A DNA stretch of 48,693 bases, from assembly GCA_014647715.1 (NCBI GenBank), contig BMPS01000017.1:1-48693 (forward strand). The letters are read 5' to 3'. Position 1 is the stretch's first letter. Each line of letters opens with the position of its first letter. Made by a program: the position numbers and the translations under genes. The stretch is from Streptomyces cinereus (lineage in GTDB: Bacteria; Pseudomonadota; Gammaproteobacteria; Pseudomonadales; Moraxellaceae). The notes under the pieces were generated by a model. The model saw only the letters and a list, made by a program, of their open reading frames with translations. It was not told the origin of the DNA and ran no database searches. Shown here in pieces: positions 8,703-16,345 of the stretch.

Positions 8703-9653
8703 ATGATGACCCAAACAAAAACAGCCAAATCCATCGTCTCTGGTGTCTTACTGATTGATAAACCGCAAGGGATGACTTCCCAGCAAGTGGTATCAAAAGT
8801 CAAATACTTGCTCAAATCTGATGTGCACGACAGTAAAAAAGCGGGTCATACCGGTACCCTTGACCCAATGGCAACCGGGTTGCTGCCGATTTGTCTGGGA
8901 GAAGCGACCAAATTTAGCCATTATCAACTCGATGCCATCAAATCTTACCACGCCATTATCAAACTTGGCGAGCAAACCGATACAGGGGATGCTGAGGGTG
9001 ATATAATTGCCACGAGCCCTGTACCGCATGTGACACAAGCAATGTTACAAAGCGTCACTGAGCAATTTTTGGGCGAGATAATGCAGGTTCCGCCCATGTA
9101 CTCCGCGCTCAAAAAAGACGGCAAAAAACTGTATGAACTGGCGCGTGAAGGTATTGAAGTGGAGCGAGCAGCACGTCCTCTCACCATTTATAAGCTGTCA
9201 CTCACTCCCCTATCCAATCAACACTTGCAGTTAACCGTCACTTGCTCCAAAGGTACTTATGTGCGCGTGCTGGCTGAAGATATTGCCAAAGCACTGGGCA
9301 CAGTAGGACATCTGACAGCGCTTAGGCGTACACAGACGGGTGATTTTGAAATTGCCGATGCCATCACATTAGCCGATTTTGCCGCGCTCGATTTTGCAGC
9401 GCGGTTTGATAAGCTATTAGCGGTGGATGCCTGCGTTCACTCACTACCAAGCTTAGTATTAGACGATATCCAATCAAAGCGCATCCGGCAAGGTCAACGC
9501 TTAAACGTCAAGGCGACGATGTTAACTCAGCAGCTTAACTTAACCGCCAGTCAAACGTTTCGCTTGTTTGACGACCAGCAGCAATTTTTGGGCACGGGAC
9601 TACTTGAACCCAATGGTCGTTTACAACCGCTGAAGCTGGTCAATTTAAACTAG
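8703..9653 (+). CDS. truB: tRNA pseudouridine(55) synthase TruB
   Basis: Converts U55 in the T loop of tRNAs to pseudouridine. The 316-residue protein has GVLLIDKPQGMTS near the start and the catalytic motif GHTGTLDPMATGLLP with nucleophile D54, followed by the family's KSYHAIIKLGEQTDTGDAEG, PPMYSALKKDGKKLYELAREG and GTYVRVLAEDI motifs, and a C-terminal PUA-like segment. Two ATG codons lie in tandem (8703 and 8706) and neither has a clear ribosome binding site; coupling to the gene 20 bases upstream is possible. Confidence 0.97.
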   Translation: MMTQTKTAKSIVSGVLLIDKPQGMTSQQVVSKVKYLLKSDVHDSKKAGHTGTLDPMATGLLPICLGEATKFSHYQLDAIKSYHAIIKLGEQTDTGDAEGDIIATSPVPHVTQAMLQSVTEQFLGEIMQVPPMYSALKKDGKKLYELAREGIEVERAARPLTIYKLSLTPLSNQHLQLTVTCSKGTYVRVLAEDIAKALGTVGHLTALRRTQTGDFEIADAITLADFAALDFAARFDKLLAVDACVHSLPSLVLDDIQSKRIRQGQRLNVKATMLTQQLNLTASQTFRLFDDQQQFLGTGLLEPNGRLQPLKLVNLN

Positions 9654-10042
9654 CCACAGTAATTCAATCAATCTAATTACCTTGCTAAATTTTTACTATC
9701 TTCACATAATTTGCTCACAGATCGGTGTGATGTCACAAAGCGAGTACGTTTTTTATGCATTGATACAAAACGTGACGCTTTGCTAGCAGTTTTTACCCAG
9801 CGATTTCTTTATTCTTAGTGGTATTGATTCACTTGTTTTTTTGCTTAGCAAGCTTTGTTAATAAAGGACCATACAGCGGTTTATTTAGAGAGCTTTATAT
9901 AATTAATAAATTAAAAATCAAATAGAAAAATCAAATAATAATCTCAAAATAAAGCGCCAACCTTACAGATGAATCAATAACAACAACAATTTTTTTCTTT
10001 AACTATCTTTAACTTAAATAATGAAATAATAGGATAATTACC
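9654..10042. other. Intergenic region truB to PfpI-family gene
   Basis: No gene is visible. An imperfect inverted repeat (AAAGCG...CGTTTT against AAAACG...CGCTTT, 9737-9781) could be a truB transcript-end hairpin. Immediately left of it are alternating half-sites TCACA, TGTGA and TCACA (9715-9737). TATAAT at 9898-9903 is a possible -10 for the next gene, but it has no good -35. The last 130 bases are A-rich. Confidence 0.4.
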
Positions 10043-10567
10043 ATGGCTAAGATTGCTATTTTACTTGATACCGACTTTGAACAAGTTGAATATACCCAAA
10101 CCAATGACCTCCTTAAAGCTAAAGGTCACCAAACCACTTTAATTACCACACAACCACAAAAACAAGTGCGCGGGCTCAATCATACTGACCCTGCTGACAC
10201 CTTTACCGCTGATTTATTAATTGGTGAAGCCAACGCAGCCGATTATGATGCCATTGTTTTACCAGGTGGTGGTGCCAATGCCGATGTGTTGCGGGCAAAT
10301 ACCGATGCACAAGCGATGGTAAAAGCATTCATGAATGCCGGTAAACCTGTTGCAGCGATTTGTCATGCACCGTGGATTTTTGCGGATACCGAAATCGCCC
10401 GTGGTAAAAAATTAACCGCTTACAAAACCATCGCTACTGACCTAAAAAATGCAGGTGCGCAGTTTGAAGACAAATCAGTGGTGATAGATGGTAATTTGAT
10501 TACCAGTCGTCAACCTGAAGATATTCCAGATTTTGCTGAAGCGATTGACCAAGCATTGACTAAATAA
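10043..10567 (+). CDS. DJ-1/PfpI family protein
   Basis: Member of the class I glutamine-amidotransferase-like superfamily that includes PfpI proteases and YhbO/YajL-type stress proteins. The 174 residues start with a Rossmann-like strand (KIAILLDTDFEQVEY, with E13 at the usual acidic position), then VLPGGGAN (about 73-79) and the nucleophile elbow AAICHAPW with C107 followed by H108. The family is linked to stress defence and glyoxal or protein repair; which activity applies here cannot be read. AGGATAATTACC precedes the ATG. A 61-codon ORF with a strong ribosome binding site follows after 28 bases, and a shared terminator ends both. Confidence 0.9.
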   Translation: MAKIAILLDTDFEQVEYTQTNDLLKAKGHQTTLITTQPQKQVRGLNHTDPADTFTADLLIGEANAADYDAIVLPGGGANADVLRANTDAQAMVKAFMNAGKPVAAICHAPWIFADTEIARGKKLTAYKTIATDLKNAGAQFEDKSVVIDGNLITSRQPEDIPDFAEAIDQALTK

Positions 10568-10595
10568 GCTCGGCTAATAAGAAAAGGAGATTGCC

Positions 10596-10781
10596 ATGCA
10601 ACCAACTACCATGACAGATTTTGAAAAAATGGAAAAGAAAGCGCCCGAAGCGACGTTTGTTGCTGACACAACGCCTAATGATGCGGACGAAGTGACTTCT
10701 GATAAGCTCACCACCGCGCCACAAGAGCAGCTTGACCGTCTGCATAGCGAAACACCCAAACAGCCTACGGGCAATCAGTAA
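10596..10781 (+). CDS. Small acidic hypothetical protein downstream of PfpI gene
   Basis: I do not recognise this 61-residue ORF. It is hydrophilic, rich in Thr, Glu, Asp and Pro, has no Cys, no membrane segment and no signal peptide, and is probably disordered. It is likely real because AAAAGGAG lies seven bases before the ATG, it is 28 bases after the PfpI-family gene on the same strand, and a clean terminator follows 40 bases after its stop. A stress-linked accessory role is only a guess from its neighbour. Confidence 0.65.
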   Translation: MQPTTMTDFEKMEKKAPEATFVADTTPNDADEVTSDKLTTAPQEQLDRLHSETPKQPTGNQ

Positions 10782-10822
10782 GTTGAAAGCTTAAATCTAT
10801 TAAAAGCCTTAATAAAGTCAAC

Positions 10823-10848
10823 ACCCTAATGCAAATTAGGGTTTTTTT
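10823..10848 (+). terminator. Terminator of the PfpI-small ORF pair
   Basis: ACCCTAAT at 10823-10830 and ATTAGGGT at 10835-10842 form a perfect eight-base-pair stem with loop GCAA, followed by a run of T to 10848. Confidence 0.88.
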
Positions 10849-10896
10849 ATTGGTCAATATTTGCTAAAATAATGCTCCTTTTTGAAGGTTAACTAC

Positions 10897-10963
10897 TGAG
10901 AAGCGTGGTTATCCTGATTTTTTTACACTAGTCGACTCGACTGATAGCCGATTAGGCTTCTCA
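10897..10963 (+). promoter_or_regulatory. rpsO leader inverted repeat
   Basis: TGAGAAGC (10897-10904) is a perfect inverted repeat of GCTTCTCA (10956-10963). Between them lies a smaller palindrome, AGTCGA-C-TCGACT (10930-10942). The structure ends 29 bases before the rpsO ATG. S15 represses its own translation through a structured leader in other bacteria, so this is a candidate S15-binding leader; its fold differs from the E. coli pseudoknot and is unproven. Confidence 0.45.
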
Positions 10964-10992
10964 TTTTATGCTAAAAAAGCTAGGAAAACATT

Positions 10993-11259
10993 ATGTTGAC
11001 TAACCAAGACCGCGCAGATGTAATCGCAAAATTCAAACGCTCTGAAAATGACACAGGTTCTCCAGAAGTTCAAGTGGCGTTATTAACCGCACGTATCAAT
11101 GACTTACAAGCACACTTTAAAGCACACAAAGCTGACCATCACAGCCGTCGTGGTTTGATTCGTATGGTTAACTCACGCCGTACGTTACTTGATTACTTAA
11201 AACGTAAAGATGCAGACCGTTATACTGCATTGATCAATGAATTAGGCTTACGTCGCTAA
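10993..11259 (+). CDS. rpsO: 30S ribosomal protein S15
   Basis: Primary 16S rRNA-binding protein of the platform of the small subunit. The 88 residues match the family in length and sequence: [21 protein letters not shown], the [11 protein letters not shown] rRNA-binding stretch, and a C-terminal [16 protein letters not shown] helix. AGGAAAA lies before the ATG. rpsO upstream of pnp is the usual order; here a terminator and about 395 bases separate them, so pnp probably also has its own transcript. Confidence 0.98.
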   Translation: MLTNQDRADVIAKFKRSENDTGSPEVQVALLTARINDLQAHFKAHKADHHSRRGLIRMVNSRRTLLDYLKRKDADRYTALINELGLRR

Positions 11260-11290
11260 TTTATCAGCACGTTATTTGCTTTATTCAATC

Positions 11291-11319
11291 AGCGGCTGCT
11301 TTTGGGTAGCCGCTTTTTT
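11291..11319 (+). terminator. rpsO terminator
   Basis: AGCGGCT at 11291-11297 and AGCCGCT at 11308-11314 form a seven-base-pair GC-rich stem followed by T residues to 11319. Some readthrough into pnp, as in E. coli, would be expected. Confidence 0.85.
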
Positions 11320-11554
11320 ATGGGTTCAATATTTTTAGCCAATTTTTTTCACTTTTACCCTCGCTGTTAGCTTAGTCATTCCCCATCGTTTGCTATTAGG
11401 GGTTAAAGCGCAGTTAAAAGGTGGTGATTCGCCACAAAACTAGGTAAAATAGACAACGCATTGTGCCTGCACAATCGCAGTTTACACTTACTTTTTTTAA
11501 AGTATTTTTTAATTTAGGCTGATTTAAGGCTGCTATCAAGCGAATTGGTAGATT

Positions 11555-11600
11555 GCTTCTAACGTTTGTATTTTTTGAAAAGAACACAAACGTTAGGGGC
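11555..11600 (+). promoter_or_regulatory. pnp leader hairpin (candidate RNase III target)
   Basis: GCTTCTAACGTTTGT (11555-11569) pairs with ACAAACGTTAGGGGC (11586-11600) over 15 base pairs, 11 of them a perfect central block and two G-U pairs near the base, with a 16-base loop. It lies 54 bases before the pnp ATG. In E. coli, RNase III cuts a long leader stem of pnp and polynucleotide phosphorylase then represses its own message. The size and position here fit that mechanism, which I infer. Confidence 0.6.
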
Positions 11601-11654
11601 TATTACTAAAACTTAAATCGCCCTATTTCATCACACAAAGGATAAAACCGCATT

Positions 11655-13796
11655 ATGTTTAATATCATTACTAAAGAATTCCAATATGGTAATCAACAAG
11701 TTACGTTAGAAACAGGTCGCATTGCACGCCAAGCTAATTCAGTGGTCGTCCACATGGGCGGCGTCTCTGTGCTAGTGGCTGTTGTGGTAAAAGACGAGGC
11801 GCAAGCGGGTCAAAACTTTTTCCCATTGACCGTCAACTACCAAGAAAAAATGTACGCTGCTGGTAAAATCCCAGGTGGCTATGGCAAACGTGAAGGTCGC
11901 CCATCTGAGATGGAAACCTTGACCTCACGCCTCATTGACCGCCCGATTCGTCCATTGTTCCCAGAAGGCTACTTCAACGAAATCCAAGTGACCGCCACGG
12001 TGATTTCGTCAGACAAAAAACAAGATGCTGATATCGCAGCGATGATTGGTACTTCAGCGGCATTGGCAATTTCATCAGCGCCATTTAATGGTCCGATTGG
12101 TGCGGCACGTGTCGGTTTTATCAATGATGAATATGTGCTAAACCCAAACCATGAAGCGCTAAAACAAAGCTCGCTCGATTTGGTAGTTGCGGGTACGTCG
12201 ACTGCGGTATTGATGGTCGAATCTGAAGCCAAAGAATTGTCAGAAGACCAAATGCTTGGCGCGGTACTATACGGACACGCCCAGCAGCAAGTCGTGATTG
12301 ATGCCATCAATGAATTTGCCAAAGAAGTTGGCGTACAAAAAACCCAATTCGTTGCTCCTGCCGTCAATGAAGCCTTGCAAACTACCCTACAAAATCAATT
12401 TGCTGCAGCGATTTCAGAAGCGTATACCATCAGCGAAAAAGCCAGCCGTTATACTCGCCTTGATGAAATCAAAAACCAAGCAATTGAAGCCTTAGCCGGT
12501 GACGCAGAAGCCGAAGGCTATGCCGACAACGTGGCACAAATCAAAGAGCTATTTGAAACCCTAAAATACCGTACGGTCCGTGACAATATTTTGTCTGGCA
12601 AACCCCGTATCGATGGTCGTGACTTGCAAACTGTCCGTGCCCTAGACATCCAAGTTGGCGTACTGCCTTACACGCATGGTTCAGCACTATTTACGCGCGG
12701 TGAGACACAAGCGCTCGTTACCACCACGCTTGGCAACAGCCGTGATGTGAACATGATTGATACCCTTGCGGGCACCAAACAAGACCACTTCATGCTGCAT
12801 TATAACTTCCCAAGTTACTCAGTGGGTGAAACGGGTCGTGACAGCGGTCCAAAACGCCGTGAAATCGGTCATGGTCGTCTAGCACGCCGCGGTGTACAAG
12901 CCATGCTGCCAGATAGTGACCGTTTCCCATACGTGATTCGTATCGTATCTGACATCACCGAATCCAATGGTTCATCATCAATGGCATCTGTCTGTGGCGC
13001 ATCACTGGCGTTAATGGATGCCGGCGTACCACTAAAAGCGCCCGTTGCTGGTATCGCAATGGGTCTGGTTAAAGAAGGCGAGCGTTTTGCCGTTTTATCT
13101 GACATCTTGGGTGATGAAGACCACCTAGGTGATATGGACTTTAAAGTCGCGGGCTCTGCCAATGGCGTGACTGCGTTACAAATGGATATCAAAATTGAAG
13201 GTATCACCCCAGAGATTATGGAAAAAGCCCTACACCAAGCGCATGCGGGTCGTATCCATATTTTAAATGCGATGAATGAAGTCATTTCAACCAGCCGTAA
13301 AGAAATCAACGCCCATGCACCAAACTTTGCGGTGATTGATATCGATCCTGAAAAAATTCGTGACGTGATTGGTAAAGGTGGTGCAACTATTCGCCAACTG
13401 ACTGAAGAAACAGGCGCAGTGATTGATATTGATGACAACGGTACCATTCGTATCTTTGGTGAAAACAAAGCAGCGACCAAAGCCGCGATTGCTAAAATTG
13501 AGGCGATTACGGCAGAAGTAGAAGTCGGCAAGACTTATACAGGTAAAGTGGCTCGTATTGTTGAGTTTGGTGCGTTTGTCAATGTATTACCTAACACTGA
13601 CGGTCTGGTGCATATCTCACAAATCTCTGATGCGCGTATCGAGAATGTGAATGATGTGCTAAAAGAAGGGCAAACGGTGAATGTACTGGTACAAGACATC
13701 GACAACCGTGGACGTATTAAACTTACCATGAAAGGCGTGGATCAAACCATCGCGCCAACTGCCCCTGCTGATACTGAAACGCCAGCGGCTGAATAA
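11655..13796 (+). CDS. pnp: Polyribonucleotide nucleotidyltransferase (PNPase)
   Basis: Phosphorolytic 3'-5' exoribonuclease of mRNA decay and part of the degradosome in many bacteria. The 713 residues contain two RNase PH-like domains (about 10-230 and 310-540) joined by a helical linker, a KH domain with [10 protein letters not shown] (from residue 573), and an S1 domain from about 625 ([18 protein letters not shown]). The second RNase PH domain has the [34 protein letters not shown]-type core. AAAGGATAA lies before the ATG. The length matches the family (711 in E. coli). An autoregulatory-type leader hairpin precedes it and a strong terminator follows. Confidence 0.98.
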   Translation: MFNIITKEFQYGNQQVTLETGRIARQANSVVVHMGGVSVLVAVVVKDEAQAGQNFFPLTVNYQEKMYAAGKIPGGYGKREGRPSEMETLTSRLIDRPIRPLFPEGYFNEIQVTATVISSDKKQDADIAAMIGTSAALAISSAPFNGPIGAARVGFINDEYVLNPNHEALKQSSLDLVVAGTSTAVLMVESEAKELSEDQMLGAVLYGHAQQQVVIDAINEFAKEVGVQKTQFVAPAVNEALQTTLQNQFAAAISEAYTISEKASRYTRLDEIKNQAIEALAGDAEAEGYADNVAQIKELFETLKYRTVRDNILSGKPRIDGRDLQTVRALDIQVGVLPYTHGSALFTRGETQALVTTTLGNSRDVNMIDTLAGTKQDHFMLHYNFPSYSVGETGRDSGPKRREIGHGRLARRGVQAMLPDSDRFPYVIRIVSDITESNGSSSMASVCGASLALMDAGVPLKAPVAGIAMGLVKEGERFAVLSDILGDEDHLGDMDFKVAGSANGVTALQMDIKIEGITPEIMEKALHQAHAGRIHILNAMNEVISTSRKEINAHAPNFAVIDIDPEKIRDVIGKGGATIRQLTEETGAVIDIDDNGTIRIFGENKAATKAAIAKIEAITAEVEVGKTYTGKVARIVEFGAFVNVLPNTDGLVHISQISDARIENVNDVLKEGQTVNVLVQDIDNRGRIKLTMKGVDQTIAPTAPADTETPAAE

Positions 13797-13825
13797 TTTT
13801 ATTAAAATGTAGCTATCAAAAATTA

Positions 13826-13860
13826 AAAACCGCTTTATCGTCAGGTAAAGCGGTTTTTTT
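13826..13860 (+). terminator. pnp terminator
   Basis: AAAACCGCTTTA at 13826-13837 and TAAAGCGGTTTT at 13846-13857 form a perfect 12-base-pair stem with an eight-base loop, and T residues run to 13860. Confidence 0.9.
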
Positions 13861-14042
13861 GGGTATAAATTTTGGCAAACGCTATGAAAACATCATTACA
13901 GTAATTAGAAAAAATGCCCGATGATGAGAAGGTTTTGACCGCGTTGACATTTTACTACTTGCTATATACCGATGGCGACAATGAATCGCTGAGTAGCCCT
14001 CGATAAAATCTTAACCATTGAAAACTATTTAAACTAATAGAG

Positions 14043-14543
14043 CTAACGATAAACCACCAAATTCAAACTATTCACAGGTTGAAGGTATTTTTCCATTAAT
14101 GGCAAAATATCTTCATCAAAACTTTTATCTTTTGGCAAAATGAGCTCATCACTTGCCAATATCGCCACACGGCGAATACCTTGATACCGTCCCCAATCAA
14201 ACACAATTTTCTCTAACTTTTGTAACGCTGACACGATATACTCAACATGCGGCGGATTTTCGGCAAATTCTGTGATTGCCATATCCACGATGAACTGTGG
14301 CTTTGACAACGCCCCACCGACTGCCATACCCGCCAAATCACGCTGCGGCGTAAACTGTAACACATCACCGAGTAACAGCTGCGAACGCTCACAGGCTTGC
14401 TTGTAAACGGTGTAATGCTCAGGATACAGCGATTGGTATTTAAGTAAGGTGCGATGACGAAAAACACCTGACACTGGGACGGGCATAATGAGCGCTTGAT
14501 AGCGGTCTTGAAACAAGGTTTTTTTATCGACTTGGGTCAGCAC
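14043..14543 (-). CDS. Hypothetical protein with divergent macro-domain-like sequence
   Basis: The 166 residues follow the C-terminal two thirds of an ADP-ribose-binding macro domain. YPEHYTVYKQACERSQLLLGDVLQF (split here across residues 40-64) fits the FPE-Y-x-x-Y...GDV segment. HVEYIVSALQKLEKIV (99-114) fits the S-x-x-EYIE-x-GL segment. RRVAILASDELILP (124-137) occupies the place of the strand and glycine-rich loop, and DEDILPLMEKYL (143-154) fits the final helix. The ligand-loop glycines (GCGNGGLDW type) are missing, as is the N-terminal NAxxxGAGIA motif, so binding of ADP-ribose is doubtful. The start is GTG with GGAAAG upstream; an ATG at residue 20 is an alternative. It follows the 408-residue gene by 29 bases, probably in one transcript. 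Fold call is inference from pattern. Confidence 0.6.
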   Translation of the reverse strand: MLTQVDKKTLFQDRYQALIMPVPVSGVFRHRTLLKYQSLYPEHYTVYKQACERSQLLLGDVLQFTPQRDLAGMAVGGALSKPQFIVDMAITEFAENPPHVEYIVSALQKLEKIVFDWGRYQGIRRVAILASDELILPKDKSFDEDILPLMEKYLQPVNSLNLVVYR

Positions 14544-14572
14544 TACTTAGCTTTCCAGTTGTTTATTGGTGG

Positions 14573-15799
14573 TTATTTGTTGGCGGCTTTTTGCTGCTCA
14601 AGCTTTGCAACTTGCTGTTCTAGCAGCTGGATACGCTCTTCTTTTTTACTACTCAGCTCATTCATCATACGCAGCTGGTCTTGCATCATGGTTTCTTGCT
14701 CTTTTAGCTGCGCGCTCTGCTCTGACAATCGACTCAGCTCTTCTTTGGCAAGCGCAGGATCTTCAGGCAGTGTCGGCGTAAGAATTTCTTTTGGCGTGAT
14801 TGCCGGTAGCGCTGCGGTCGCATGGGCTGAGCTAGTGGTTGCCTCCGCTGCGACGATTGACGCGGTAGGCAAGCTAGCGCTAGCTTGTGGTTTTACTATA
14901 GGCGCTGTAGTTTTGGGTTTTGCGTGTGCTTGTGTCTGCGTCTGTGACTGCGCGGTGGATTTGTTGGGCTCGCTTGACTCCCCCATAAAAAACCATGCCA
15001 AGGTAGCCAGTACCAACCCTGCCCCCACTAGCAACCCAAGTTGATTGCGGTTTTTTAACGTCCGTTTCGCTAGTGGTTGACTTGGCGGTCTTAAAAATGG
15101 GTTTGCTGTCTGGTCGATAACCGATTTAATTTCGGGTTTTGTTTTGGTTAACACAATGGGTGGCGTCGTTTCGATAGTCTCGATAGTCTCGATAGCCTCG
15201 ATAATTTTTTTATCACTATTTTCATCACTACTTTGTGGTGAGATGGGCTGTGGTTGCGCGCTATGGGGGTCTGATTCTAGACTTAGGTTTAGGTCTGGGT
15301 TTGGCTTAGCTGCTAACGGTAGGTTATCAATATCAAATATCAGCGCGTTATCGGTTGTCTGTGACGGTACGGGCTGTGACACTGTCGCTGTATTAGCAGT
15401 GTCTTCGATAGTCACAGTGGTGTTGGGTTCAACAACGCTGGGTAGCCCATCCAAATCAAAATCATCAAAACTCAGCTTTTTAGGCGCGACAGTATCAGCC
15501 GCTTTTGTGTTATCTGCCGTATAGTCCGTTTTGCCATGAAGTAATTCATCTTCTAACTGGTTCAAATCAATGCTATCTAACGAAAACGCATTTTTGATTG
15601 CTGTCGTTTCTGGGGATGTGTTTGAAGATGTGTCTGGGTAGTTAGTCGCTTGCATCGGCGGCTGATTAGTTGTATCAAGCTGCAACGAATTATCTGACAC
15701 GCCTGTCGTTGGATTTTCAGCCAGCTGTGATGATGAATGAGCATCTTCGCTAGTCGGGGCTATAGAGTCATTGTCTTTTTTTAGGCTAAATAATTTCAT
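14573..15799 (-). CDS. Single-pass membrane protein with C-terminal coiled coil, unknown function
   Basis: I do not recognise this 408-residue protein. Residues 1-245 are acidic, Ser/Thr/Asn/Pro-rich and probably disordered, with short repeated blocks such as KLSFDDFDLDGLP and ALIFDIDNLP. A basic stretch (KRTLKNRNQ, about 245-253) precedes one membrane helix at about 253-272, so the N-terminus should be cytoplasmic. Residues 275-345 are Ala/Thr/Gln/Pro-rich, and residues about 350-405 form a charged heptad-like coiled coil (ELSRLSEQSAQLKEQE... EERIQLLEQQVAKLEQQ). The architecture resembles envelope scaffold proteins. A nine-base tandem repeat encodes IETIETIET at about 203-211. AGGGAT lies upstream of the ATG at a slightly long distance. 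The macro-domain-like gene follows. Confidence 0.75.
   Translation of the reverse strand: MKLFSLKKDNDSIAPTSEDAHSSSQLAENPTTGVSDNSLQLDTTNQPPMQATNYPDTSSNTSPETTAIKNAFSLDSIDLNQLEDELLHGKTDYTADNTKAADTVAPKKLSFDDFDLDGLPSVVEPNTTVTIEDTANTATVSQPVPSQTTDNALIFDIDNLPLAAKPNPDLNLSLESDPHSAQPQPISPQSSDENSDKKIIEAIETIETIETTPPIVLTKTKPEIKSVIDQTANPFLRPPSQPLAKRTLKNRNQLGLLVGAGLVLATLAWFFMGESSEPNKSTAQSQTQTQAHAKPKTTAPIVKPQASASLPTASIVAAEATTSSAHATAALPAITPKEILTPTLPEDPALAKEELSRLSEQSAQLKEQETMMQDQLRMMNELSSKKEERIQLLEQQVAKLEQQKAANK
15171..15206 (-). repeat. Nine-base tandem repeat inside the coiled-coil protein gene
   Basis: The unit TCGATAGTC (with one TCGATAGCC variant) occurs about four times in a row, in frame, and encodes repeated Ile-Glu-Thr/Ala triplets. 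Copy-number change would keep the frame. Confidence 0.85.
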
Positions 15800-15848
15800 G
15801 TTGGGTCAATATCCCTATCCATGTCGGGCGGGTCAGATGTCTGTACGA

Positions 15849-15886
15849 TTTCATGCTAGCGATGTATATGCCATGCTGGCATGAAA
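15849..15886. other. Imperfect hairpin between yheV and the coiled-coil gene
   Basis: TTTCATGCTAGC (15849-15860) pairs with GCTGGCATGAAA (15875-15886) with a single wobble, and further outward pairing (CTGTAC with GTACA) is possible. There is no T tract on either strand, so it is not a standard terminator. Confidence 0.45.
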
Positions 15887-16054
15887 ATGATGGTGTACAT
15901 TCGTTTGCTTGTTACTATAACAAACCGCAATCAAAAATAACAACGTTTAAGACTAAAACCTACTTTGACCGCCATACTTTGACCATCCTAATTGTATGAC
16001 GGGCACTTAAATAGTTAACCTTGCCAAAATTTACCCAAACCGCTTAAATTTGGC

Positions 16055-16306
16055 TTATTTAAACCTAACAATACCCGCGCCATCGTCGCCATAATGAATA
16101 GTTTCCTGATGATTGGATTGCTGAATGTCAACGATCTCATCAGGTGTTGGGCGACGCTCGGTATAGCCACATGCCGTACACTCGATATACTCATCATACT
16201 CGGGCTGATATAGCTGAATCTGAACAACTTTATCCAGTGCTTTACAGCTTGGACAAGCCACCCCTGCCAAAAATTGACGTTTGGGGCGATTGGATTGATA
16301 TCTCAT
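16055..16306 (-). CDS. yheV: YheV-like zinc ribbon protein (DUF2387)
   Basis: Small cytoplasmic protein of unknown function. The 83 residues carry two Cys pairs, CPSC (C18, C21) and CTAC (C43, C46), that can hold one zinc ion, with the family signature FLAGVACPSC near the start and YIECTACGYTE. Length fits the family. AAGAAG lies upstream of the ATG. It follows the prlC-type oligopeptidase gene by 39 bases on the same strand and is probably co-transcribed with it. Confidence 0.85.
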   Translation of the reverse strand: MRYQSNRPKRQFLAGVACPSCKALDKVVQIQLYQPEYDEYIECTACGYTERRPTPDEIVDIQQSNHQETIHYGDDGAGIVRFK

Positions 16307-16345
16307 AGTTTCTTCTTTTTACTAGCCTGTATTTTGACAACCGTG

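Larger units (their letters stand above)
11260..11654. other. Intergenic region rpsO to pnp
   Basis: No gene is visible. It holds the rpsO terminator (11291-11319), a weak promoter-like TAAAAT (11445-11450) and the long pnp leader hairpin (11555-11600). Confidence 0.6.

Noticed and set aside
9715-9737. CRP/Vfr binding site
   Set aside because: The TGTGA and TCACA half-sites are in the wrong order or at the wrong spacing for TGTGA-N6-TCACA.
12869-13531. A 220-codon minus-strand open frame inside pnp
   Set aside because: Antisense shadow of the highly conserved PNPase coding sequence; no start signals or recognisable domain.
13914-14006. A 30-codon ORF after the pnp terminator
   Set aside because: No ribosome binding site and no recognisable sequence; such short frames arise by chance in AT-rich DNA. 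It could be a gene remnant, but nothing supports that.
14496-15044. A 182-codon plus-strand open frame
   Set aside because: It lies wholly antisense to the coiled-coil and macro-like genes, has no ribosome binding site, and its Ser/Ala/Val/Cys-rich composition is what the reverse strand of a Thr/Gln/Ala-rich gene gives.
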